This document shows, in pieces, positions 7,025 to 14,683 of a DNA stretch of 23,286 nucleotides (positions are counted from its first letter, which is position 1; each line of letters begins with the position of its first letter). The position numbers and the translations under genes are program-made. The stretch is from JALZAA01 sp046724655 (GTDB lineage Bacteria; Actinomycetota; Acidimicrobiia; IMCC26256; JACDBD01): assembly GCA_046724655.1 (NCBI GenBank), contig JBKOWY010000184.1, forward strand, positions 1 through 23,286, written 5' to 3'. The notes beneath the pieces were generated by a model that worked only from the letters and a program-made list of their open reading frames with translations, did no database searches and had not been told where the DNA came from.

Positions 7025-7672
7025 GTGAGCACCTGGGGCATCGTCGTCGCCGGCGGCACCGGGAGCCGGTTCGGCACGGCGAAGCAGTTCGAGTCGATCG
7101 CCGGCGCCCGCCTCGTCGACCGGGCGGTCGAAACTGCAACGGGCGCGTGTGACGATGTCGTCGTCGTCCTCCCGGACGGGTTCACGTGGGATGGCGCACG
7201 CGTGACCGCCGCGGTCGTCGGTGGCGCCACCCGTTCGGCGTCGGTACGCGCCGGACTCACCGAGGTACCGGCGTCGGCGACCATCGTCGTCGTCCACGAC
7301 GCCGCCCGGCCGCTGGCGTCGCCCGCGCTCTTCGAAGCGGTGATCCGCGCGGTGCACAGTGGCGCCGACGCCGCCGTACCCGCCGTACCGGTGCCCGACA
7401 CTATGAAGCGCGTCGACGGCGACCGCGTCGTCGAGACCGTCGCACGCGACGAGTTCGTCGCGGTGCAAACACCGCAGGCGTTCCGCGCCGACCGGCTGCG
7501 CGCCGCGCATGCCTCCGGCACCGACGCCACCGACGACGCGGCGCTGATCGAAGAGGCCGGCGGACAGGTCGTCATCGTTCCCGGTGACCCCGCCAACCTG
7601 AAGGTGACGACACCAGCGGATCTCGCCGCCGCCACCGCGCTGGTCGCCGGCGCGTCCTGGGAGCACTTATGA
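7025..7672 (+). CDS. ispD: IspD, MEP cytidylyltransferase
   Basis: Transfers CMP from CTP to 2-C-methyl-D-erythritol 4-phosphate, third step of the MEP isoprenoid pathway. 215 residues; starts at GTG 7025. The N-terminal nucleotide loop is GIVVAGGTGSRFGTAKQF (residues 5-22), keeping Arg15 and Lys20, but the usual PKQ reads AKQ. Other family blocks are VVHDAARPL, VPDTMKRV, VQTPQAFR, TDDAALIEEAGG and NLKVTTPADL. The stop overlaps the ispF start by ATGA (7669-7672), so the two are translationally coupled. Substrates pass from IspD through IspE (not in the window) to IspF. No clear Shine-Dalgarno precedes the GTG; it is 30 nt after carD and probably co-transcribed. Confidence 0.95.
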   Translation: MSTWGIVVAGGTGSRFGTAKQFESIAGARLVDRAVETATGACDDVVVVLPDGFTWDGARVTAAVVGGATRSASVRAGLTEVPASATIVVVHDAARPLASPALFEAVIRAVHSGADAAVPAVPVPDTMKRVDGDRVVETVARDEFVAVQTPQAFRADRLRAAHASGTDATDDAALIEEAGGQVVIVPGDPANLKVTTPADLAAATALVAGASWEHL

Positions 7673-8175
7673 GCGCGTCCCGCGTGGGACTCGGCTTCGA
7701 CGTCCACCGGTTCGCGGACGAAGGCACCCTCGTGCTCGGCGGGGTCGAGCTCGAGGGGCCGGCGCTGGCGGGGCACTCCGACGCGGACGCGGTCGCACAC
7801 GCGGTCGCCGATGCGCTGCTCGGCGCGGCCGGTCTGCCCGATCTCGGAACGCTGTTCCCGGCCGGTGACGAGCGTTACCGCGACGCGTCGTCGATCCGGT
7901 TGCTGCGCGACGTTGCCGGGCGAGTGTCGGCCGCGGGCTGGCAACTTGCCAACGTCGACGTCGTCGTCGCCGCCGAACGCCCGTCGCTCGCCGGCCACGT
8001 GCGCGCGATGACGAACAACCTGGCGAGTGCGCTCGTCGCGATCTTCCCGGAGCCGGGCGCGCAGCAGGTCGTGTCGGTGAAGCCGAAGCGGGGCGAAGGT
8101 TTCGGCGCGATCGGGCGGGGCGAGGGAATTGCGGTGTGGGCGGTCGTACTCCTCGATACCGTCGAAACCGGATGA
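7669..8175 (+). CDS. ispF: IspF, MEcPP synthase
   Basis: Cyclises CDP-ME 2-phosphate to 2-C-methyl-D-erythritol 2,4-cyclodiphosphate with loss of CMP; works as a trimer. 168 residues. Metal ligands are Asp11 and His13 (GFDVHRF) and His44 in AGHSDADAVAHAVADALLGA; DLGTLFP (58-64) and the C-terminal GAIGRGEGIAVWAVVLL are also family signatures. The start overlaps the ispD stop and its own stop overlaps the cysS start (ATGA, 8172-8175). It is slightly longer than the common 155-160 residues, with a few extra C-terminal residues. IspD and IspF are separate here, not fused as in some proteobacteria. Confidence 0.96.
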   Translation: MSASRVGLGFDVHRFADEGTLVLGGVELEGPALAGHSDADAVAHAVADALLGAAGLPDLGTLFPAGDERYRDASSIRLLRDVAGRVSAAGWQLANVDVVVAAERPSLAGHVRAMTNNLASALVAIFPEPGAQQVVSVKPKRGEGFGAIGRGEGIAVWAVVLLDTVETG

Positions 8176-9551
8176 TCCGCCTGCACGACACGCTTTCCCG
8201 CGAGAAGGTCGAGCTCGTCCCGCGCGAGCCAGGGAAGGTCTCCATCTATGTGTGCGGGCCGACGGTGTACGAGGTGCCCCATGTCGGACACGGTCGCGCT
8301 GCGCTCGTCTTCGACATCATCAGCCGGTATCTCGAGTGGCGCGGGTTCGACGTCACGTACGTGACGAACATCACCGACGTCGAGGACAAGATCATCGCCC
8401 GTGCCGCCGAGGAGGGCAGCACCGAGCCCGAGGTCGCCCAGCGGTACGAAGCGGCGTACTGGGCCGATATGGATCGCCTCGGTGTCCGCCGACCGGACTC
8501 CTTGCCTCGCGCCACCGCAAACATCGAGCGCATGGTGAAGCTCATCGCCGAGCTCGTCGACTCCGGCCGCGCGTACGTCATCGAGGGTGAAGGCGTCTAC
8601 TTCGACGTCAAGGCGTTCCCGGAGTACGGCGAGCTTGCCCACCGGCGGATCGACGACATCCTCTCCTCGGCGGGCGCGCGCGTCGACGTCGACGAGCGCA
8701 AACGCAACCCCGTCGACTTCGCGTTGTGGAAGGCCGCGAAGCCGGGCGAGCCGGCGTGGGATTCGCCGTGGGGGAAGGGCCGTCCGGGCTGGCACATCGA
8801 GTGCTCGGCGATGTCGCTCGACCTGCTCGGCGAGGGCTTCGACATCCACGGCGGGGGCGACGACCTGATCTTTCCTCACCACGAGAATGAGCGGGCCCAG
8901 GCCCAGGGCGCCGGCCATCGCTTCGCCCGGTACTGGGTCCACAACGGGATGGTGATGGTCGGCGACCAGAAGATGGCGAAGTCGCTCCACAACTTCACGA
9001 CGTTGAAGGACGCGCTCGACGCCCACGGCCCTCGGGCCATGCGCATGGCCGTGCTCCAGAGCCACTACCGCAGCCCGGTCGAGATCGGCGACCGCGAGCT
9101 CCGCGCCGCGGGCGAAGCGGTCTCGCGCCTCGACGCGCTCGCCCGTCGCGCCCGGGTGGCGGGGATTTCCGCGGACGCGCCGCTGGACGAGTCGGCCGTG
9201 GCCGCCTTCCGAGACGCGATGGACGACGACTTCGGCACGCCGGAGGCCATGTCGGCGGTGTTCACGCTGGCCCGCGACACCAACACGGCGATCGACGAGG
9301 GCGACCGGGAACGCGCTGCGGCGGGGCTGGCGACCGTGCGTGAGCTGGTCGGTGCGGTGGGTCTCGAGCTCGATGACGGCGGTGCAGCTCCGACGACCGC
9401 TGAAGACGCCGACGTGGACGACCTCGTTCAGCGCCGCGACGCGGCCCGCAAGGCGGGGGACTTCGCCGAGGCCGACCGCATCCGTTCCGATCTCGCCGCC
9501 CGCGGCATCACGCTCGAGGACACGCCCAGCGGCACGATCTGGCACCGGTGA
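8172..9551 (+). CDS. cysS: Cysteinyl-tRNA synthetase
   Basis: Class I aminoacyl-tRNA synthetase, 459 residues. Zinc ligands Cys28 (CGPTVY), Cys211 (HIECSAMS), His236 and Glu240 (FPHHENERAQ) match the E. coli enzyme, the zinc giving selectivity for cysteine. The HIGH motif is HVGH (37-40) and KMSKS is KMAKS (267-271). The DALR-type helical domain and the C-terminal end (DRIRSDLAARGITLEDTPSG) identify it as CysS rather than the related mycothiol ligase MshC, which lacks this tail. ATG 8172 is chosen because it overlaps the ispF stop and gives MIRLHDTLSREK, a normal CysS start; an in-frame ATG at 8136 would overlap ispF further. It is followed by rlmB with a GTGA overlap. Confidence 0.96.
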   Translation: MIRLHDTLSREKVELVPREPGKVSIYVCGPTVYEVPHVGHGRAALVFDIISRYLEWRGFDVTYVTNITDVEDKIIARAAEEGSTEPEVAQRYEAAYWADMDRLGVRRPDSLPRATANIERMVKLIAELVDSGRAYVIEGEGVYFDVKAFPEYGELAHRRIDDILSSAGARVDVDERKRNPVDFALWKAAKPGEPAWDSPWGKGRPGWHIECSAMSLDLLGEGFDIHGGGDDLIFPHHENERAQAQGAGHRFARYWVHNGMVMVGDQKMAKSLHNFTTLKDALDAHGPRAMRMAVLQSHYRSPVEIGDRELRAAGEAVSRLDALARRARVAGISADAPLDESAVAAFRDAMDDDFGTPEAMSAVFTLARDTNTAIDEGDRERAAAGLATVRELVGAVGLELDDGGAAPTTAEDADVDDLVQRRDAARKAGDFAEADRIRSDLAARGITLEDTPSGTIWHR

Positions 9552-10303
9552 CGCGGCGGCGGGCTGTCTCCGCCCTGGGCGGTGAGCAGGTCGAGGGACG
9601 GCGGGCGGTGCGCGAGCTGCTCACGGCCGGACGCCGCCGGGTGCGGACCGTCTGGCTTGCGGGCGACAGCGCAAGGGACCTCGCCGAAATCGTGGAGCTC
9701 GCGGGCGCCCAAGGCGCCAAGGTGCGCCACGTCGACCGTGACGAGCTCTCCGAGATCGCCCGGACCGAGTCACCGCAAGGCGTCGTGGCGCACACCGATC
9801 CGATCGAGCCGGCGCGCTTCGAGCTGCTGCTAGCGGCACCGGCGGCGTTTCTCGTGGGGGTCGACGGCGTCACCGATCCGCAGAACCTTGGCGCCATTTT
9901 GCGGACCGCGGAGGTCGCGGGCGCGTCCGGTGTGGTGCTCCCGCGCCACCGCGCCGCCCGCGTCACGCCCGCGGTCACCAAGGCGGCGGCAGGTGCGATC
10001 GAATATCTACCGGTGGCACAAGTGCCGGGTATCCCCGCCGCGATCGCGCAAGCGGCGCGTGCCGATGTGTGGACGGTCGGGCTCGACGCCGGCGGCGACG
10101 TGAACATCGAGGATCTTCCCATGGCCGACCGTCCGCTCATGGTCATCCTCGGCGCGGAAGGCCCGGGTCTGTCGCGTCTCGCCCGCGAGCGCTGCGATCT
10201 CGTCGCCCACATTCCGATGCGCGGGCACGTCGCGTCACTCAACGTCGCGGCCGCGGCCGCCATCGCATGCGCGACAATCGCGCGCCTTCGCCACTACGCT
10301 TGA
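9548..10303 (+). CDS. rlmB: RlmB-type 23S rRNA 2'-O-methyltransferase
   Basis: SPOUT-fold SAM-dependent methyltransferase of the TrmH/RlmB group, expected to methylate the ribose of a 23S rRNA guanosine (Gm2251 in E. coli). 251 residues. The N-terminal L30e-like substrate domain (GGEQVEGRRAVRELLTAG) is followed by the knot motifs DPQNLGAILRTAE, GAEGPGLSRL and IPMRGHVASLNVAAAAAI. The start GTG overlaps the cysS stop as GTGA (9548-9551), the end of a coupled isp-cysS-rlmB run; the cysS-rlmB pair is widespread in actinobacteria and firmicutes. The Rfam-type target site cannot be determined from sequence alone, so TrmH-family with unknown site remains possible. Confidence 0.92.
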   Translation: MTRRRAVSALGGEQVEGRRAVRELLTAGRRRVRTVWLAGDSARDLAEIVELAGAQGAKVRHVDRDELSEIARTESPQGVVAHTDPIEPARFELLLAAPAAFLVGVDGVTDPQNLGAILRTAEVAGASGVVLPRHRAARVTPAVTKAAAGAIEYLPVAQVPGIPAAIAQAARADVWTVGLDAGGDVNIEDLPMADRPLMVILGAEGPGLSRLARERCDLVAHIPMRGHVASLNVAAAAAIACATIARLRHYA

Positions 10304-10313
10304 CACGGTCGTT

Positions 10314-10386
10314 GCCGGAGTAGCTCAGTCGGCAGAGCAGCTGATTTGTAATCAGCAGGCCGTCGGTTCGAATCCGACCTCCGGCT
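10314..10386 (+). tRNA. tRNA-Thr (anticodon TGT)
   Basis: 73 nt cloverleaf. Acceptor GCCGGAG pairs with CTCCGGC; D arm GCTCAGTCGGCAGAGC; anticodon stem GCTGA/TCAGC around loop TTTGTAA with anticodon TGT at 10347-10349, reading ACA; T arm GTCGG-TTCGAAT-CCGAC. The discriminator base is T and the 3' CCA is not encoded. It lies 10 nt after rlmB and 62 nt before the DUF3263 gene. Confidence 0.97.
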
Positions 10387-10448
10387 CTGGACCCCAAAAG
10401 CTCGAAATGCTTGCTCTTCGTGTGATCAGCGACCAGGATCGGGACCTA

Positions 10449-10706
10449 ATGGGTCTGTCGGCGCGTGATCGCGCGATCCTCGACTTCGAGCGGAGGTGGC
10501 GTCAGCTCCCCGGCCCGAAGGAGCTCGCCATCCGCGAGCACCTCCGCATGTCCGCGTCGCGCTACTACGAGTTGTTGAGCGCGCTGCTCGACGACCCCGA
10601 CGCGCTCTCCTACGACCCTCTCACGGTCAAACGCGCCCAGCACGTGCGCAGCGATCGCCGCCGGGTCCGCATCGAGGGCCGGCGCGCGGACCCGGGCTCG
10701 CGGTGA
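10449..10706 (+). CDS. DUF3263 protein
   Basis: 85 residues from ATG 10449 (MGLSARDRAILDFERRWR). The family motif is a small helical domain: ILDFERRWRQLPGPKELAIREHLRMSASRYYELLSALLDDPDAL, resembling a helix-turn-helix (GPKELAIREHLRMSASRYYELL). A start at ATG 10407 is possible but adds residues unlike the family and lies 20 nt from the tRNA. The stop overlaps the start of the next gene by GTGA. From memory, Rv0430 (DUF3263) and Rv0431 (VirR, LytR_C) are adjacent in M. tuberculosis, the same pair as here, implying a joint role in cell-envelope biology. DNA binding is inferred, not shown. Confidence 0.85.
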   Translation: MGLSARDRAILDFERRWRQLPGPKELAIREHLRMSASRYYELLSALLDDPDALSYDPLTVKRAQHVRSDRRRVRIEGRRADPGSR

Positions 10707-11242
10707 CCGCGATGTCGACCGGAGGCGGCGTCGGTCGGCGCGGTGGCGCGCGGCAAGGCGGCCGGATCAACTCGGCCGTCCGCGGCGCCGGACTGATCGG
10801 CCTCGCGGTGATCCTCGGCATCGTCCTGCTGCAAGTGATCGACAAGGGCCCGTCCGGCAGCGGCACCCCGGCGTCCGACCGGCGGGGCACCACGGCGACG
10901 ACCGCCGGCGGCGTCACCCCTCCGTCGCAGCCGGCGACCACCAAGGCCGGCGAGGCCGCCAAGCCCCGGGGCGAGGTGCGCGTGGTCGTGTACAACGCCG
11001 GCTCGGCGTCCGGAGCAGCCGCCAACATGACCAACAACCTGCGCACACTCGGCTATCAGCTCGGCGAGGCATCGAACACGGCAGCTCGCAGTGGGAAGGC
11101 CGTCGCCTGCAGGCAGGGCTTCGAGAAGGAGGCCGCGCAGCTCCAAGGCGACGTCGGCGCCGGAACAACCGTCGAGCCGTTCCCGGCCCAGGCCCCGCCG
11201 GGCAGCGAGAACGTGAACTGCATCGTGCTGCTCGGCCAATAG
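10703..11242 (+). CDS. Membrane-anchored LytR_C-domain protein (VirR-like)
   Basis: 179 residues from GTG 10703, which overlaps the DUF3263 stop; ATG 10712 is the alternative. A basic cytoplasmic tail (VGRRGGARQGGRINSAVRG) leads to a single membrane helix GAGLIGLAVILGIVLLQVI, then a Ser/Thr/Gly/Pro-rich linker (about 52-87) and a C-terminal LytR_C domain beginning VRVVVYNAGSASGAAANMTNNL. It has no LCP catalytic domain, so it is not a wall-polymer ligase itself. Two cysteines (in AVACRQGF and NVNCIVLL) could form a disulfide outside the cell. VirR, its likely mycobacterial counterpart, binds peptidoglycan-linking proteins and affects vesicle release; that role here is inference. The open frame upstream of 10703 overlaps the DUF3263 gene and is arginine-rich noise. 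Confidence 0.85.
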   Translation: MTAMSTGGGVGRRGGARQGGRINSAVRGAGLIGLAVILGIVLLQVIDKGPSGSGTPASDRRGTTATTAGGVTPPSQPATTKAGEAAKPRGEVRVVVYNAGSASGAAANMTNNLRTLGYQLGEASNTAARSGKAVACRQGFEKEAAQLQGDVGAGTTVEPFPAQAPPGSENVNCIVLLGQ

Positions 11243-11265
11243 ACGCGGCCGCGAACGGGAATCGC

Positions 11266-12054
11266 GTGGGCCTTCCCGAGGCGCTGCTCCCGTCGGCGAC
11301 CCGGCCCGAGGAGGCCGCGGTCCTCGTCGACTTCGACGGCTCGATCTCCGAGATCGTCGACGATCCGGGTGCCGCACGCGCGCTCCCCGCGGCGCGCGCC
11401 GCGCTCGCGGCGCTCGTCGGCAAGGTGGCACGGGTGGGAGTCGTCAGCGGACGCCCGGTCGAGGTGCTCGCGCGCGCCATCGACCTCCCGGACGTCACGC
11501 TCGTCGGCCAATACGGGCTGGAACGGATCGTCGACGGGCGCGTCGTCGTCGACCCCCGCGTCGAGCCCTATCTCGCGGCGGTCGCGGCCGCGGCCGACGA
11601 CGCCGAACGGGACCTCCCCGGCCTGTTCGTCGAGCGCAAGGCCGGCATCGCCGTCACCGTCCACTGGCGTACCGCGCCCGACCGCGAGGCCGACGCGATC
11701 GCAGCGGTGGACCGCATTGCGCAGCGCCACGGCCTCGCCGTGTACGCCACACGCATGGCGCGCGAGCTGCGCCCACCGATACCGGTCGACAAGGGCACCG
11801 CAGTGGAGACGCTGCTCGACGGCGTGACGGCCGCGAGCTTCGCCGGCGACGACCGCGGCGATCTGCCCGCCTTCGCCGCTCTCGAGCGCGCCGTCGAAGA
11901 GCACCGCCTCCGTCACGCCGTCCGCATCGCGGTCAACTCGAAGGAGGCGCCGCCGGAGCTGATCGCCGCCGCGGACGTCGTCGTCGACGGGCCGAGCGGC
12001 TTGGTGACGTTGCTCGACGAGCTCGCAGCGGCCCTCACCGGCACGCCACGTTGA
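11266..12054 (+). CDS. otsB: Trehalose-6-phosphate phosphatase
   Basis: HAD-superfamily phosphatase, 262 residues, converting trehalose 6-phosphate to trehalose. Motif I is VDFDGS with nucleophile Asp22 and acid Asp24; motif II is VVSGRP; the cap domain includes VTLVGQYGLERI; motif IV is FAGDDRGDLPAF, where the usual GDDxTDE-type ending is altered. The lysine of PVDKGTAV is the motif III lysine. The start is GTG 11266, 23 nt after the LytR_C gene, with no strong Shine-Dalgarno. The gene ends tail to tail with otsA, overlapping by 20 bp. Because GpgS is nearby with no GpgP phosphatase in view, activity on glucosyl-3-phosphoglycerate cannot be excluded, but the sequence is OtsB-like. Confidence 0.9.
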   Translation: MGLPEALLPSATRPEEAAVLVDFDGSISEIVDDPGAARALPAARAALAALVGKVARVGVVSGRPVEVLARAIDLPDVTLVGQYGLERIVDGRVVVDPRVEPYLAAVAAAADDAERDLPGLFVERKAGIAVTVHWRTAPDREADAIAAVDRIAQRHGLAVYATRMARELRPPIPVDKGTAVETLLDGVTAASFAGDDRGDLPAFAALERAVEEHRLRHAVRIAVNSKEAPPELIAAADVVVDGPSGLVTLLDELAAALTGTPR

Positions 12055-13417
12055 TCAGCTCCTGGAGCCAGCTCGCCGGCGTTGTCGCGGCGGCGAGGTC
12101 GCGCAAGCGCGAACCCTGCTCGCGCCGAGCGTCGTCCGGCATTGTGAGGGCGGTGTGCAACGTCGCCGCGGTCTGGTCGAGATCGTACGGGTGCACCGGC
12201 AGCACCGCGGAATGCAGCTCGTCATACGCGCCCGCCTCGGTCGACAGGCACACGATGCCGTCACGTTGGTTGACGAGCGGTCCTTCCTTGGCCACGAGGT
12301 TGAGCCCGTCCTTGATCGGGTTCACCAATAGGGCGTCGTAACGGAGGTAGCCGGCCACGCTGCGCGGGAAGTCGTCGCGCAAGTCCATGAGGATCGGCAC
12401 CCAATCGCCGCGCGCCCAACGGTCGTTCACCCGGGCTCCCGCCTGTTCGACCTCCTGACCATAGGCCTGGTACTCGGGCAAACTCTCACGCGATGCGTTG
12501 AGCATGGCCGCGAACACGACGCGCTCGCGCCACTCGGGATGCTGTTCGAGGAAGCCGTCGAAGGCAAGAAAGCCGCGCACGATGTTCTTCGACGGCTCGA
12601 CACGGTCTATGCGAAGCACGAGGCGTCGATCACCGATGCGCTCCTCGAGTGCCTGGATTGCAGCTCGACCCTCGGGTGATTCGGCTGTCTCGCGGAGGTC
12701 GGTGGGATCGGGGCCGAGCGAGGCGGCGAACACCTGCGCTCGCGGGTGCTCGACGCCGAGCACTGTGGCCGCTGACGCCTCGAACGCGTCGGCCCAGCGG
12801 TGGGTGTGGAATCCGCTCGGCACGGTTGCCATCGAGCCGCAGATCGCGCGGGCCACGTCGTCCGGAAGGACGCGGATCGAGTTCGGGCCGCAGAACGGCG
12901 TGTGCGTGAAGTGCACGACCCGAAGGTCGCGGCGTCGAGCGGTCACGAGCCCCGGCACGAGCGCGAGGTGGTAGTCCTGCACGAGGACGACGTCGTCGGC
13001 GGCGGCGACCTCTGTAACACGGTCGGCGAAGGCGGCGTTCACGGCGGCGTACGCCGCCCACGCCTCCCGGAACCGAGCATCGAACCGCGGCCGGCGGGGA
13101 AGGTCGAAGAGGCCGTGGTGCAGGAACCACAGCGTGGCGTTCGAGACGATGTCGTAGTGCAGGCTGTGCTGGCGAGGATCGAGCTCGAGCAGCTGGAGGT
13201 CGACGTCCTCGAGCTTGGTTGCCCCTGCGGCCGCGGCGGCGCGGTCGGCTTCGCTCATGGCGGCCGCCACCCACGTGACCGGACCACCGTCGCCCTTGTG
13301 ATGCATGAGGAGAGGGCCGAGCGTTCCGGCGAGCCCACCGGCGGCGCGGCGCGCCTTGAATGCGCCACGCTCGTCGCGGACGAACGTGACCGGGCCTCGA
13401 TTGGCGGCGATGATCAC
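12035..13417 (-). CDS. otsA: GT20 trehalose-6-phosphate synthase (OtsA-like)
   Basis: 460 residues from GTG at 13417, which overlaps the treT stop as GTGA, so translation is coupled to treT. The frame stays open to 13561 but that part lies inside treT. GT20 retaining glycosyltransferase: glucose 6-phosphate plus NDP-glucose gives trehalose 6-phosphate. By eye against E. coli OtsA these are kept: Gly27-Gly28 (AAGGLAG), Tyr88, Trp97 (SNATLW), Asp148 (VQDYH), His172 (FTHTPF), Arg269 and Lys277, Asp370 and Glu378 (KDGLNLVAKE). Some blocks differ: RIDRVEPSKN replaces ERLDYSKG and NPIKDGLN replaces TPLRDGMN, so this is a divergent subgroup. With treT upstream and otsB convergent, all functions for trehalose synthesis are present. 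Confidence 0.88.
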   Translation of the reverse strand: MIIAANRGPVTFVRDERGAFKARRAAGGLAGTLGPLLMHHKGDGGPVTWVAAAMSEADRAAAAAGATKLEDVDLQLLELDPRQHSLHYDIVSNATLWFLHHGLFDLPRRPRFDARFREAWAAYAAVNAAFADRVTEVAAADDVVLVQDYHLALVPGLVTARRRDLRVVHFTHTPFCGPNSIRVLPDDVARAICGSMATVPSGFHTHRWADAFEASAATVLGVEHPRAQVFAASLGPDPTDLRETAESPEGRAAIQALEERIGDRRLVLRIDRVEPSKNIVRGFLAFDGFLEQHPEWRERVVFAAMLNASRESLPEYQAYGQEVEQAGARVNDRWARGDWVPILMDLRDDFPRSVAGYLRYDALLVNPIKDGLNLVAKEGPLVNQRDGIVCLSTEAGAYDELHSAVLPVHPYDLDQTAATLHTALTMPDDARREQGSRLRDLAAATTPASWLQELINVACR

Positions 13418-14664
13418 TCGCGCAGGTCCGTCAGGAGACGAAGCCAGTCCTCGAGCTCTCGAGTCGCCAGGAAGTTGGCGCGGACGTGCTCCTGGCCCTG
13501 CACACCCATGGCGTCGGCGCCGACCGGATCGGCGAGCAAATCGATGATGCGGGCGGCGCACTCCTCGACCGAGCCGACGAGATAGCCGTCGAAGCCGTCA
13601 CGGATCTGGATCACGATCCCTCCGGCGCGTCCCCCGACCACGGGCCGGTTCTTCCACAGCGCCTCACTGACCGTGAGGCCGAACCCTTCCCGGACGGACT
13701 TCTGCACGGCCACGTCCGCGCACCGCTGAAACGCGTTGATCTGCACGTTGCCGACTTGATGCAGGTTCGAGAGCGTGTGGATGTCGGGGTCTCCCGCCCG
13801 TTCTTCCTGGACGCGCTCCCAGACGCGGAAGCCCTCGGGATCGTCGGTTGCCATCGACCCCGCGAGGAGCAGCTGCGCGTCGGTCACCTTCTCACGAACG
13901 ACACGGAACGCCTGAATGACGCCGACCGGGTCCTTCCAAGGGTCGTACCGGCTCACCTGGCACACGATCGGACGGCGCACGTCGATGCCGTACTGCCGGC
14001 ACAGCTCCTCGGCGAACGGCAGGGGCAGGTCGAGGTTCTTCACCGACAGCGGGTCGATGGACGGCCAGGCTTCGACCACACGATCCATCGACAGCGAGTC
14101 AGGGGCGAACTCTTTCAGGGTCCAGATGGACGCATCGTGCATCTCGACATAGGGCCGGAAGAACTCCCAGACGCCGGGGTTGGCGTCGGTGAGGTCGATG
14201 TGGCATCGCCAGATCCACTTCGCGTCAGACGGGCCGACGGGCAATTCGCGCACGAAGCTTCGGAGCGCCAGCGGCTGCGGGTCGTGCGTGACGATGAAGT
14301 CCCATTCGCCTTCGAGCCGGGTGGCGTTGTCGAGAATGTGCTCGAGATAGATGCGCTGCTTGCGACTTGACCAGTCGACCTCGGCGCCCTGGAGTGCGTT
14401 GTGGACTTCCTTCGTGATGCCGAAGAACTCGTCACTCGCTCGGATGACCTGCCATTCGGCGTCGATCCCTACGCTGCGCAACAGAGGTACGTGCGTCGCG
14501 AGCACCTCGGCCACGCCCCCGCCGTACGCGGTGGCGTTGATGTGCAGGACACGACATCCACGCATTGGCGCAGCGAGCGCCTCGATCCGCTCGACCGCGT
14601 CCGCCCCTGCGATCGGCGCGTAGTCGCCGAGGCTCTTCTCGAGGAGGGGCACGCGCTCGAGCAC
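13414..14664 (-). CDS. treT: Trehalose synthase TreT (GT4 family)
   Basis: 416 residues. TreT joins NDP-glucose directly to glucose to form trehalose and is known from archaea (Thermococcus, Pyrococcus) and some thermophilic bacteria. Matching blocks: HINATAYGGGVAEVLATHVP near the N-terminus, WRCHIDLTDANPGVWEF, VSRYDPWKDPVGVIQAF (start of the nucleotide-binding domain), and QKSVREGFGLTVSEALWKNRPV, which includes the GT4 E-x7-E region. The start GTG 14664 gives an N-terminus (LEKSLGDYAPIAGADAVERI) of the expected length; TAGATT lies 7 nt upstream with no Shine-Dalgarno, so the mRNA is probably leaderless. It is first of a treT-otsA operon and only 19 bp from the divergent glycerate kinase start. 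Direction of the reaction in vivo is not known. Confidence 0.88.
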   Translation of the reverse strand: MLERVPLLEKSLGDYAPIAGADAVERIEALAAPMRGCRVLHINATAYGGGVAEVLATHVPLLRSVGIDAEWQVIRASDEFFGITKEVHNALQGAEVDWSSRKQRIYLEHILDNATRLEGEWDFIVTHDPQPLALRSFVRELPVGPSDAKWIWRCHIDLTDANPGVWEFFRPYVEMHDASIWTLKEFAPDSLSMDRVVEAWPSIDPLSVKNLDLPLPFAEELCRQYGIDVRRPIVCQVSRYDPWKDPVGVIQAFRVVREKVTDAQLLLAGSMATDDPEGFRVWERVQEERAGDPDIHTLSNLHQVGNVQINAFQRCADVAVQKSVREGFGLTVSEALWKNRPVVGGRAGGIVIQIRDGFDGYLVGSVEECAARIIDLLADPVGADAMGVQGQEHVRANFLATRELEDWLRLLTDLRE

Positions 14665-14670
14665 TCAGTG

Positions 14671-14681
14671 CAATCTATCTA
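14671..14681. promoter_or_regulatory. Compact divergent promoter for treT and glycerate kinase
   Basis: The two start codons are separated by 19 bp. On the minus strand TAGATT (14677-14672) lies exactly 7 nt before the treT GTG. On the plus strand CAATCT (14671-14676) lies exactly 7 nt before the kinase GTG, and TATCTA follows. The -10 elements overlap, so the promoters should compete. No Shine-Dalgarno can fit either gene. Confidence 0.55.
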
Positions 14682-14683
14682 CC

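Noticed and set aside
7875..9545. Very long open frame on the minus strand opposite cysS (556 codons)
   Set aside because: It mirrors the cysS codon pattern in high-GC DNA and is His/Arg/Asp-rich with no family motif; cysS is certain on the other strand. The same applies to long minus-strand frames at 2486-4018, 3456-5012, 6251-7666 and 21240-22595.
8172..9551. MshC (mycothiol cysteine ligase) instead of CysS
   Set aside because: The C-terminal helical and anticodon-binding parts ending DLAARGITLEDTPSG are present and the gene lies between ispF and rlmB, as cysS does.
9548..10303. TrmH (tRNA Gm18) instead of RlmB
   Set aside because: The N-terminal L30e-like domain and cysS neighbourhood favour RlmB, although the exact target nucleotide stays unproven.
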